A DNA stretch of 22,735 nt from Thalassiosira profunda. Its lineage: Eukaryota > Bacillariophyta > Thalassiosirophyceae > Thalassiosirales > Thalassiosiraceae. The notes beneath the pieces were generated by a model. That model had not been told where the DNA came from and did not search any database. It saw nothing but the letters and a program-made list of their open reading frames with translations. The DNA is taken from contig JALLAP010000214.1 of NCBI GenBank assembly GCA_036939355.1, positions 1-22,735 of the forward strand, in the 5' to 3' direction. The position numbers and the translations under genes were made by a program. This document shows, piece by piece, positions 1 through 8,948 of this stretch. Position 1 is the first letter of the stretch; every line of letters begins with the position of its first letter.

Positions 1-72
1 ACAGCAGCAGCCTTGCAAGCCACCTTGGCCTTGGGTGGCCAAGCAGAAAAGAAACAAGTCAAGAGCGATTAG
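1..72 (+). CDS. possible C-terminal tail of an upstream gene (partial)
   Basis: Reading frame 1 from the first base is open for 23 codons and ends at a TAG at 70-72. The predicted tail is Ala/Leu-rich, then strongly basic, ending in KKQVKSD, which looks like a natural protein C-terminus. Too little is present to name a family. An open stretch this short could occur by chance, so this is a tentative call. The upstream part lies outside the window. Confidence 0.3.
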   Translation, partial: TAAALQATLALGGQAEKKQVKSD

Positions 73-424
73 GAGCGTTTTGTCAATGCTATTAGGGGCT
101 GCAACATATTATCTTTGTGCATAGAGATGTCACTTTAACTATCGCAGGGCGCAATCGATGTTGTCTGTTTCGCGGGCGTTTGCTTCTCTTTCGCTGTGGG
201 ATTGACCGAGGATGGTCCACATGAACTCAATCACCTGGTTGCCAATCTGTCTTGCTTCAATCCCTAGTTTTGCAATTCCCAAGCACTAAGGTTCACGTTG
301 ATTGTATGTCCTGCATCCGAATCGTCCCCACTCCCTAATCCCTCCCCCCAGATAATAATAGCAGCAGATTGATTGTTTGTGTTCGTTTGGTAGCGGAAAA
401 TTGCATCTCATCGGATTTTCTCCG
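73..424. other. intergenic, probable convergent 3' ends
   Basis: About 350 bp lie between the possible end of an upstream plus-strand gene and the stop codon of the small minus-strand gene at 425. I see no convincing coding frame, tRNA fold or repeat. It is more AT-rich than its neighbours, which fits 3' untranslated sequence and transcription end sites. Confidence 0.4.
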
Positions 425-873
425 CTATCGGATTGAGCAGTAAATAACCCTCCCATCGCCCTCGAACCAGTCGATGTTCGTATTGGTCTTGATTCCTTCC
501 AGGTCCGCCGGCGACAGCGATATGGCCAGGGACTCGTTGAACGGCCCGAAATCGTGATGCACCATCTTGGCCACGGAGAGGATTGCTTTCCTGCAGATGC
601 AGAGTGGAGCAGCAATATGTGAGCACATCATATGCACAAATGCATGCAAATATAGTGCGATTGATTTGCAACACTGAAATGCTGTCCTCTGCAGCGCACC
701 CGCGAGGGGAGCTCCCCTCACCTTCCCTCCTCGTTTCTGTACTTCAACACCGCGCGCACGCATCCTTCCGCCGCGACCTCGGCCTCGGGCTGCCTCGCTG
801 GCGCCTTGGCGAAGGGCGATCCGCCGCCGGTGGGCACATGCACCTGGAGTGGGATATCGCTGGGCAGCGACAT
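425..873 (-). CDS. small hypothetical protein, two exons, 105 aa
   Basis: Exon 1 is 873-722 and exon 2 is 590-425. The 131-bp intron (591-721) has a GTGAGG donor and a CTGCAG acceptor and is spliced in phase 2, giving 318 coding bases. The start ATG at 873 is the first in frame. The N-terminal 30 residues are Pro/Ala-rich and low in complexity. Residues 35-105 look folded, with an amphipathic stretch (about 50-63) followed by an acidic segment containing DWFEGDG near the end. I do not recognise the family. No signal peptide, membrane helix or metal-binding motif is visible. It shares a 244-bp divergent promoter with MON1. The exact splice pair is inferred, but phase, donor and acceptor agree. 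Confidence 0.6.
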
Positions 874-1117
874 GTTGCCGCGCTGGGTGGGTTGGGAGCA
901 GAAGGTCGAGGCGGCGAGGGGAGGGGGAAGGGGAGTCCGCGATTTGCAACCCTGGGCCCAAAGCGGGTAAAACCAAATTTCACGCAAAGATGTGCACAAA
1001 ACTGTTAGCGATGTCGACTAAGATGCAACAACCCGCGTCCCCATCATAAAATAACCCGCGTCGCGTCCTCCGGCCTCGTCCTCGGCGCGGCCCACACCGC
1101 TCTTCTGCACCGAAAGT
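874..1117. promoter_or_regulatory. divergent promoter between the small gene and MON1
   Basis: This 244-bp region separates two start codons facing away from each other. It contains ATTTGCAAC at 942-950, a word that recurs in other promoters and introns of this window. No clear TATA box is seen. The promoter role is inferred from gene geometry. Confidence 0.4.
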
Positions 1118-3154
1118 ATGCTCGCGGTGGCGCCTCAAGCATCGCCGACCGCCGACGAGTTGAGCACAAGGCATCATGCCCATCAACGCAGCCGAGGGCC
1201 GAACGTCCTCCTCCTCAGCGCGGCGGGCAAGCCCATCTTCGTCCGCCACCCCGGTCCCGGGGGCGAAGAATCGTGGGCCACCGCCTGCGGCATCATACAG
1301 GGCCTGCGTGCCAATGCAATATCCTTCGGCCTCGAGGGGCTGGAGCGGGGGGCGTCGTCGTTGGGCGACATCCAATCACTGCAGGCGGGGCGGAGGCTGA
1401 TCGTGTTCAAGCACACGGAGGCGCTGACGCTCGTGTCAATCTCCGATAGAAAGGATGGAAATCACCACGAGGCGTGGCTGCGGTTGCAATTGGAGTACGT
1501 TTATGCCCAAGTCATCTTCACTCTGACGGATCAGGTGCAGGCCATCTTCAAGCGGTCTCCCGGATTTGATTTGCGCAGCATGATGGGACCCAACGTTGAT
1601 GGGTCGATACGCAATTTGCTCGATCGGTTCGATCCGATAGATTTAGATGAAAATTATGGTGATACTAGTGATTTGGGCCACGGAGCGGGATGCGGTTCAT
1701 TACTGACGGCGGGGGTCGAATGCATTCATCCCATCCCACCGGAAATACGGGACGCGGCGTCGAGGATGCTCGTCCGTGCATGCGGTGGGGGGAAGGGTCA
1801 GAATCGGAACAGCGCAGACGACCTCTACGCGATATTGATGGTCGGGACGCGATTATTGACAATCGTCCAGCCGTCCAACGTCGCATCGCAGTTGCACACA
1901 TCGGACCTCAACCTCATCCTCACCTTTGTGGGACGCCAGCCGGGGCTGCTGACGAACGAACTGTGGTTCCCGTTGTGCCTGCCTCGCTTCGACTCGTCGG
2001 GCTTCCTGTACGCATTCACATCCTGCCTCGACCCCAAAGAGACGGGGCTGAGCATCGTATTGATCAGCCACGACAACAGCACAGATCAGTTCGAGGCCTT
2101 CCGTCAAGCCGCCAATACCATCCGGACGAGCCTGGGGCTGCAATCGACAAAAAACAAAGTCTTGCGCGTGTTCGATTCGAGCACGTCTGCATCCTCTTCG
2201 ACGACTCCAGAAACGGGCACCCCCGACAATGAAATGAGCCGGGGCGTGTCGGCAGGCGACTTGAGCAGCCACATAAGCGCGGAGAGCGTGGATTCCGAAC
2301 GGAAGAAGAGCCACTTTAACGATTCGGCATGGAAAATGAGGTATGAGGAGTCCGACTACGACGAGGAGGAAGAAGGGAGCAATAATGCAAGACGCATCGC
2401 GGCGCAGAGACGGACGAGCATCGAAGGGCAGCTACTCGACGCGTCGCTTGACAACAGCGAGACGGCCCGGGCCGTCCAAGCGGAGCAGGCGGTAAAAGAG
2501 TCCAATCTTGGGGAGGCTCCGCTTCTGACGGCGCTACGGGTGGCATTGTCGAACGAGCAACAGGAGGAAATGATGAGTTCCTACCTACAACTAGCGTCGG
2601 CAGTCCACTTCGTGTTTCGCTGCGACATTTACGTGGGGAGCGGCGAACCGAGCGGTGGCATTGGCGCCGATGCGACGGGATCGATGCTGACGCAGTGCTT
2701 TGGACCGCCGCTGTCATTTCCATTCACCGACGCCTCCTCGAAAGCGCACGTGTGGGATACTTATGCCCGGCTCTCGCTTCGACTGCGCCTGGGCTCCGCC
2801 TCTGTAGAAACGACGATGGACGCTCTGGATGCCATCGACGACACGCACGCACAGGATCAATACGGGATCGACTCGAGGGGGGTCAGCAGAGAGTGCCCGA
2901 TGCAATGCCTGCTCGAAGCGCCGCCCCGCGTGCACTCCGTGACGTACGTGCAGGAGGACAATGAGTGGCTGTTCATCGGATTGAATGGCAAGTTCTTCGA
3001 GCTGTACGCCACGCTGCCGGCCACCATTGCGCCAAAGAAGGGGACGGCGTACTGCGCGAGGTTGGTGCGGCGGTTGATGAACGATGAGCGAATACTCTTT
3101 CTATCGAATCCTTTGACGTGGACTTCGCAGGTAAACACCACTGAACGAACGTGA
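1118..3154 (+). CDS. MON1: vacuolar fusion protein MON1 (SAND family)
   Basis: MON1 pairs with CCZ1 to form the guanine-nucleotide exchange factor that loads Rab7 on late endosomes and vacuoles. The 678-residue product shows the family pattern. A first longin segment contains VLLLSAAGKPIFVRH (about residues 29-44). A second longin block runs through LTFVGRQPGLLTNELWFPLCLPRF and SGFLYAF (about 265-305). A C-terminal block holds the WLFIGLNGKFFELYATLP region and a basic amphipathic helix (about 618-660). Between the second and third blocks (about 350-450) lies a Ser/Thr- and Asp/Glu-rich linker with DYDEEEEGS, probably disordered. The ATG at 1118 is the first in frame after the promoter. At 3131-3189 a GTAAAC...TTCCAG segment could be a 59-bp intron; splicing would replace the last seven residues with VG and a stop at 3196-3198. 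Either ending lies beyond the conserved domain. Confidence 0.88.
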   Translation: MLAVAPQASPTADELSTRHHAHQRSRGPNVLLLSAAGKPIFVRHPGPGGEESWATACGIIQGLRANAISFGLEGLERGASSLGDIQSLQAGRRLIVFKHTEALTLVSISDRKDGNHHEAWLRLQLEYVYAQVIFTLTDQVQAIFKRSPGFDLRSMMGPNVDGSIRNLLDRFDPIDLDENYGDTSDLGHGAGCGSLLTAGVECIHPIPPEIRDAASRMLVRACGGGKGQNRNSADDLYAILMVGTRLLTIVQPSNVASQLHTSDLNLILTFVGRQPGLLTNELWFPLCLPRFDSSGFLYAFTSCLDPKETGLSIVLISHDNSTDQFEAFRQAANTIRTSLGLQSTKNKVLRVFDSSTSASSSTTPETGTPDNEMSRGVSAGDLSSHISAESVDSERKKSHFNDSAWKMRYEESDYDEEEEGSNNARRIAAQRRTSIEGQLLDASLDNSETARAVQAEQAVKESNLGEAPLLTALRVALSNEQQEEMMSSYLQLASAVHFVFRCDIYVGSGEPSGGIGADATGSMLTQCFGPPLSFPFTDASSKAHVWDTYARLSLRLRLGSASVETTMDALDAIDDTHAQDQYGIDSRGVSRECPMQCLLEAPPRVHSVTYVQEDNEWLFIGLNGKFFELYATLPATIAPKKGTAYCARLVRRLMNDERILFLSNPLTWTSQVNTTERT

Positions 3155-3388
3155 TTCTATTTTGGCGTGCTTTCCACCGTCTCTTCCAGGTAGGTTGAGA
3201 AGAACATTAGTCGATCCACTCGTGGAAAAGCTTCGCAGTAACGGCTCCTTAGGATTTTGATACTAAGTAATTCCTACATAGTTAAAATCAGTGACATAAA
3301 GAATGCCCGAGTTTGGACATAAAGACAACTTCTTCGTCCTCCTCCTCTTCTCTCTAGGTACTCTCCTTGTCGTCACACTTTGCGTCTC

Positions 3389-5237
3389 ATGGCGTTCCCG
3401 AAGCGCCTCTTACCGCTGGGCGCCGCCCTTCTGGCGTTCCTCGCCGCTGGCGCCCATGCTGAGGCCGCCCCGCCCGCCGCTGGGCTCCGCGAGGTGCTTG
3501 AGGAGCCCAAGTACGGCCTCCCACGCACGCTCGTCAAGCCCCACGCCGTCGACGCCGAGTTCGCTGACTTCGACGAGATCGGTCGCCGTCGCCTTCAGAA
3601 CGGCGGGGGCAGCACCACCACCACCGAGTACTGCAACACGTGGTGCAAGCTCAAAGAGAGCTTAGGGTTGACTATCGTCGGCTTGCTCCTCATCTGCCTC
3701 AGGTAAGCATATGATGTGTTCTCTGAATGATGTGATCCCCATTGCAATCAACTCACAGCCGTCGCCGCCCGTCCCATCGAAGCCCGTGCCTTATGTGGAA
3801 GAACGAGGGACGGCACGTCACGGAGCTCCGCCGCATTGACTTCTGCAAGAACAAGGCCGTCGTCGTCCCCAACGCCGAGGTCCCCTCCGACGAAAACACC
3901 GGCCAGCTCGTCCACTTCGTCGGCAAAGTGAGCGTCGACGAGGACGCGTTGGATCTCCCGGCGGGACCCCTGAACATCTCCTCGCCCCTGCCCAAGGCGT
4001 TGATCATCAAGCGCACGTGCCTCATCTACCAACGCTTCGAGGAGGCCTCCCAGCAGGTGAAGAACGACGTCATCGGTGCGGGCCAGACTACGACCACGAC
4101 GTTCACCGTCAAGGAGGAGTGGACGCCGATGGGACCCCAGGCCGAGCGATTGGAGCACCTGCCGGAGCAGACCAATTCGAGGGGCATTTGGGACGAGTTG
4201 GTGAGCCACGCCGGCACGCCGGAGGCGGCGCCGGCGCAGAATGACTTGCCGCCGGGATTGCCTCCGCAAATGATGGGTGAGTTCTCATCCTGTCTTGCGA
4301 ATGGGTTTGATCTGTGCGGTGACAATCAGCTCACATTCGCTGCCTATCTCGCTCCCGTCTTTCTCCAGCCCTGCTCCAGCAGGCCGACCTCACCAAGGCC
4401 CCCCACGCGATGGCATGCGCCCCGGGCGCCCACGTCGGGGGCTTCGGTCTCACCGAAGAAGTGCTCCAATCCGAGCCGGCCGTCTTTCAGTCCGAGTGGA
4501 TGCCCTTGCCCGCCGAGATGGTCCCGGACGGTGCCATCGAGGAGCTTCCCGAACTGCGCAAGGACCGCTACGGCAACCTCACGACGGTCGAGGAGGGCGA
4601 CCAGCCCGCCAACGGTGACATTATGATTAAGTACGAGTACGTCGCCGACGGGTTCGACGCGTCGTTCGTCGTGCAGCAGGTGTTGGCCGAATCGGATCCA
4701 GAGACCGGGGTGCCGGCGCACAAGTTCGCGGTGGACAAGGGGCACGTCATTGACGAGAAGTGCTGCGGAAAGATCTCCGATGACCTGGGAGTCATTTGGA
4801 TGGTGCGTCGGGGGCGCCACGACGTCCACGACATGATCAAGATGGCCAAGGAGGACGAGAAGAATCTTAACAAGATCATTCGCGTTCTCTGCTGGGTCCT
4901 CATTGTGGCCGGGTGGATGATGATCTTCTCCATCTTCACGACCCTCCTCTCCACGCTTCCCATTCTTGGCGCGTTGGGAAATGCTGCCTTCTTTATCGTG
5001 GCGTTGGTCATCGGAACAGTTTGCTGCTGCGGCGTTACGGCTATTGCCTACATGCGGTACCGTCCATTGATCTCGCTCACGATCCTGGCGTTGGCCGGTG
5101 GAATTGCGGGGATCATCGTTTGGCGGATCAACGATGCAAGCGAGGCGAGCACCCAGCCCACGCCGGCGCCGGTGAAGAGTCCCATCTACTACGATGTCTA
5201 CGACGATGCGAGCGTTGCGACGGAATCGGTTTACTGA
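3389..5237 (+). CDS. TMEM43: TMEM43/LUMA family ER membrane protein, three exons
   Basis: TMEM43 proteins are four-pass membrane proteins of the ER and inner nuclear membrane, with a large lumenal domain between helices 1 and 2. Preferred exons are 3389-3702, 3783-4276 and 4369-5237, giving 558 aa. Residues 1-25 form a signal peptide, and residues 26-85 are a variable lumenal stretch. Helix 1 (about 91-110) runs into MWKNEGR, matching the family's WxNEGR motif. Helices 2-4 lie at about 439-463, 470-499 and 503-523, with a CCC in helix 3. Intron 1 has a GTAAGC donor and two in-phase acceptors. The one at 3782 gives an uninterrupted hydrophobic helix 1 and leaves a CTCAC branch-like site about 30 nt upstream. 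The one at 3758 would insert eight mainly polar or basic residues (RRRPSHRS) into helix 1. Intron 2 (4277-4368) runs from GTGAGT to CTCCAG. The C-terminus is Tyr/Asp-rich. Codons are strongly GC-ending. Confidence 0.85.
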
Positions 5238-5495
5238 GTAGGTTGGCAAGGAAATGGGCCTGAAGTGTATGTGAGGAATGCTGCAAACCAAGACAGATTA
5301 GGAACTGTGTAAAGAGAGCATCGTTTATGAGCATTCTAGACTATTCAGACAAGCCATTTGCATTGCGAGCTGTGGTAACTCAACTCTATGTATGAAGGAA
5401 TCAAACACCCTCTTCTCCTTGCATCGGATACACTAACGACTTCAGTGAATCAGATCCTTCTCGTCCAAGCGTGCCTAAAGCATCGCCGACACAAA
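5238..5495. other. convergent 3' intergenic region
   Basis: This 258-bp stretch lies between the stop codons of the TMEM43 homologue and the minus-strand GTPase fusion gene. It is relatively AT-rich. I see no gene or structured element and take it as two facing 3' untranslated regions. Confidence 0.4.
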
Positions 5496-8400
5496 TCAAT
5501 TGGTTCCTCGCGTTGGCCAGCCCCTCTGCCACTCTCTTCTCTTCGTCGTCATGGTCCGCAAGATACGATTGTGAACGCCGAGGAGCTCTAATTTTGTGAC
5601 AGGCCTTGACTTCTCTCCAATCTTGGAAGCCGCTTCGGCTCTGACAAACTCGCCCTCTAGTACCCCTATGTTTTTGAGCGAGGTAAAGCAATCTTCCACT
5701 GTCGATCGCGGCCTCATCATTAGGACATCTCGCAGAACAGGCTTGGCGTCGCCCTTGGCTCTGGGAATGTATTGCTTCTTCTGAGCATCCCACTGGGACG
5801 GAGCACTTCCTCCAGCGGCAGTGAGCGCGGATATGAATCCGTGGTTAGGGAGGGAGCTATCCCTCGTTGCATAGTTCTCCATCCCAGGCAACGGTTCGTA
5901 CGAGACTAGGTCGTTCACTGGAAACACCAAGGTTGGCTTCCTCAAGGACATGGATTGTTGAAGACAGTCCCAGACTCTACCGCTCATGAGTGCAGGCTGA
6001 CTCAGCGATGAATCAGACGAAGGCGAGCTCATTGCGAGCAATAGTTGTTGCCGAATGAACTTCATTTCGTCGTGAGCAGACAATTCAACACCGATGTGTG
6101 CGCCGTGAATTGGCAAATGTGCCTTGATGTCCTCAATGTGCTGCGCAGCAGAGGGTATGTCGGCCTTATTCAGAGCAAGTGCCATTGGAAATCTAGCGCC
6201 CAAAAAAGCCGAGACTGAAGCAAGGCGAGATCAACGCGAGTGATGAATGATAGAGTGGATCAAACTTGAGCTCATGCACATACCTAGACGGTGCAGATCA
6301 GCCTCATCCCAGGTGTCGAAGCTAGCAAAGATGTCTCGACCTTCTTTATCTCGAACGTACTTCTCCACAACTGCCAGCACATCCTGCGTGAAGGCTTGGC
6401 TCTGTTTGTAGCCACTGAACATGCCAAGGAGCTGTGTTGCGGCAATGAGCCCGACTGAGAACGAGATTGTTTGACGCCGTGCAGTTCAAGTGATGAGCGT
6501 GCTCACCTTTTCTCTTCCTCGACTCACAACGCTCTCCCACTTTGCTTGCAAGTTGGTATAAACCCACTCGACTAACTCGTTGCGTACCCATTCTAGGTCA
6601 TTCAGAGGGTGATTCAAGTCATCACCGTTGCACCCATCGCTGCACTTATTTCCTTCGGCGTCCGACGATCCAGAGGCATCCACAATGTGGACTAGGACGT
6701 CGGCATCTGTCAAGTCATCTAGGAACTTATTTCCTCTTCCACGCCCCTGGTACGCTCCCGGGACGAGTCCAGCCACATCCTTCAAGGTGACAGGCAGCAT
6801 TCTGCGTCCCTTGGAATCACGCCCATGCGACGAGCCAATCACGAGACCAGACGTCTCTCTACTCTCCGCATCGTCTTCAGGACACGATCCCTCGGGGGCA
6901 GGGACCAAGCAGTAGCCAACATTGGGGTCGATTGTTGTGAATGGATGAGGCGCCATCGAAGCGCCCCCAAGAAACACTTGGCCTTCGCCACCATTCTCGT
7001 CACTTCGAGCCTCGCCGCCTTCTTCGCCGCGTTGACGAGCAAACGCTGTCGCGGCATTGAAGAACGTGGACTTGCCAGCCGACGGCTTGCCCACTAGCCC
7101 AACAGTATAATGCCATCTGCCCCCTTTTCCACCAACCGGCTGGTCGGCGCCTCCTTCTCTTCCATCGTTGTTTGGTTGTGCGCGGCCAAGCAACTCAGAG
7201 GCAATATGTAACCCCTGAGCGTTGCATTCTTTGATTGCCGCGGCTGATGATGGCCGCAGCAGTGATGAAGTTGACGTGACATGCTCTTTTGCTCCATCGA
7301 TGCCCTCCTCCTCGTTCTCAGAGGCAGCGGGTTGCGTTGCACTTCCGCTAATGTTGGCGTTTGATGCAAGTCCCCCTGACTCAAAGAACTCTCTAGCAGC
7401 GTAAACAATTCCCATTACGCACGGCATACCACTCTCCTCCTCCGTTGCCCTTCTACAAACATCTAACAGTGCCTCGCTCGCTTGTGAACTGAATTCAAAG
7501 TAGTTCATATCGTGGATCAATGATAAAGATGGCGAGCAGTGCTCGGGGTACTCTGCAGTGTATTGAATGCATAATGCAACGTCTTTTGGTGGCCAGAGGC
7601 TTTCATCCACATCCCCCAAACCATCTTTTGGTTGCAGCATGATCGAATATGAGATAGGATGCTCGTAGCATCTGTTTTCCTCAAAGTAATCGTCCGGATC
7701 AAATGCATCGGGATCTTTGGGCGTTGAGTTTGACAGCAGGCGAAACTCCATTGGAAATATTTGTGCGATGGCCGCCACCTCATCAATCTGGGCTTGGGCG
7801 TGCTCTTCGTCGGGCGGCGCAGTGGCGGCGTTTGCAGAACTGTTGCTTTCCCCGGCCACTGGCTGTTGCGATGGCAGTATTGATGTGATAAACGTCAAAT
7901 ACTTCTCGACATCTGCCCGTTTCACTGGCACAAAGTGGCTTCCTGGGTGACGATATACCATTGGTTGCGCGTACTCCTTCAACATGGCCTCACTGGACGC
8001 CAACGGAATCAATCGATCTGTTTCACCCATCACGTGCAGGCTTGGAACGCTGATTTGCACATCATCCAAGTTGCAGGTTGGTGATATATTTGCAGCCCAG
8101 CGATCGCTCAGCGATGCACGCAAGTTATCAGGCATCGGGGCATCTCCATACCCACTGAAATGCACAACGAATTGCAACCCGGGAAATGCGTCGCCCTTGG
8201 TGATGGTGTGAAGCAGTGTCGCCAGGTGGGCCAATCGAGATCCCTGGCTGAACCCCATTATCCCCACAAACTCCCGATCGCCGTCCTCGTTCCATGTGCG
8301 AACGAGCAGTTGCAGTGACTCCGCCAAGCCATTGTATGCATTTCCCTTCCGATGCCACCACGTTCTCTGCCAACCTTCGTTTGCATCGCCCTGGCCATCG

Positions 8401-8609
8401 TCGTCTTCGTCCATGTCCCCATTGGAAAACAGATGCGGTGCATCGGGCGCAACGACGTCCAATCCGACATCCTGCCACAGCGCCTTCTTGAATTTGCCCA
8501 GGCGGCCCAGCAACAGCTCTCCCGTTTGGCGGTTGCCGTGGAGTAGCAGTACCTTCTTGCTGCAGCCGCCCCCTCCCCTCCGTCCGCCGCTCTGCCCGAC
8601 GGCGGGCAT
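5496..8609 (-). CDS. FSH1 serine hydrolase - RWD - Ygr210-type OBG GTPase fusion, three exons
   Basis: Exons are 8609-6507, 6431-6284 and 6214-5496; the 75- and 69-bp introns are GTGAGC...ACACAG and GTATGT...CTTCAG. The product is 989 aa. Residues 18-245 are an FSH1-family alpha/beta hydrolase with LLLHG (21-25), nucleophile elbow GFSQG (Ser121), Asp198 in GETDRLIP and His225 in GSHFVP, so the Ser-Asp-His triad is intact. Residues 274-408 are an RWD domain with the typical YPxxxxP turn (YPEHCSP, 354-360). Residues 500-989 are an OBG-family GTPase of the Ygr210 branch: P-loop GKPSAGKS (507-514), switch HPFTTIDPN (555-563), G3 DVAGLVPG (611-618), [16 protein letters not shown] (629-644), FSGY (about 706), G4 NKAD (766-769) and a C-terminal TGS-like region. 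Splicing joins conserved blocks exactly (REK to [11 protein letters not shown] to [10 protein letters not shown]), which argues against misassembly. A role on ribosomes is inferred. Confidence 0.88.
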
Positions 8610-8948
8610 CGCAACTGCACCTTCACCGTTTGGTCGGTTGTGGTTGGCGAGCCGCGAGGACGAATGTGGCGCGGCAGCTGATCTTTCGTAGTTCTCGAAG
8701 CAAACATAGGTACTTTTTCGGGGTCTTATCCAACAAAGCCCTTCCTTCTTTACCTCAGGTCGGATTCCACGAGCTCACTCATCACTCATCACTCATCCAA
8801 TCCACCAACCTCACCTCCTGCTCAACATCAACGCAGCACTCCCTCCGCAACACCGGCGGGTCGCCGCTGCTCTCCTCAACCCATCGAACAGTGTGCGCCG
8901 ACAGAGCCAAAGTGCATCCTGAAAATCTACTGCCTCGGGCGCGTTACG
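8610..8948. promoter_or_regulatory. divergent promoter, GTPase fusion and malonyl-CoA decarboxylase
   Basis: 339 bp lie between two outward-facing start codons. It contains three perfect tandem copies of the 7-mer CACTCAT at 8776-8796, followed by a C/A-rich tract. No other gene, repeat or RNA fold is apparent. The promoter role is inferred from geometry. Confidence 0.45.
8776..8796. repeat. CACTCAT x3 microsatellite
   Basis: Three exact head-to-tail copies of CACTCAT lie upstream of the malonyl-CoA decarboxylase start. It may be a simple repeat in the 5' untranslated region or promoter; no function is implied. Confidence 0.8.

Noticed and set aside
3303..3665. Hydrophobic 120-codon frame overlapping the TMEM43 start
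   Set aside because: It runs out of frame through the TMEM43 signal peptide; the second half is Ser/Pro/Arg shadow sequence.
4344..5291. 315-codon minus-strand open frame opposite TMEM43
   Set aside because: It is antisense to conserved TMEM43 helices, with an RH/D-rich translation typical of shadow frames.
6422..6520. Apparent frameshift or premature stop in the GTPase
   Set aside because: Splicing of 6432-6506 (GTGAGC to ACACAG) joins REK to LLGMFSGY exactly as the family requires; the second break is likewise an intron (6215-6283).
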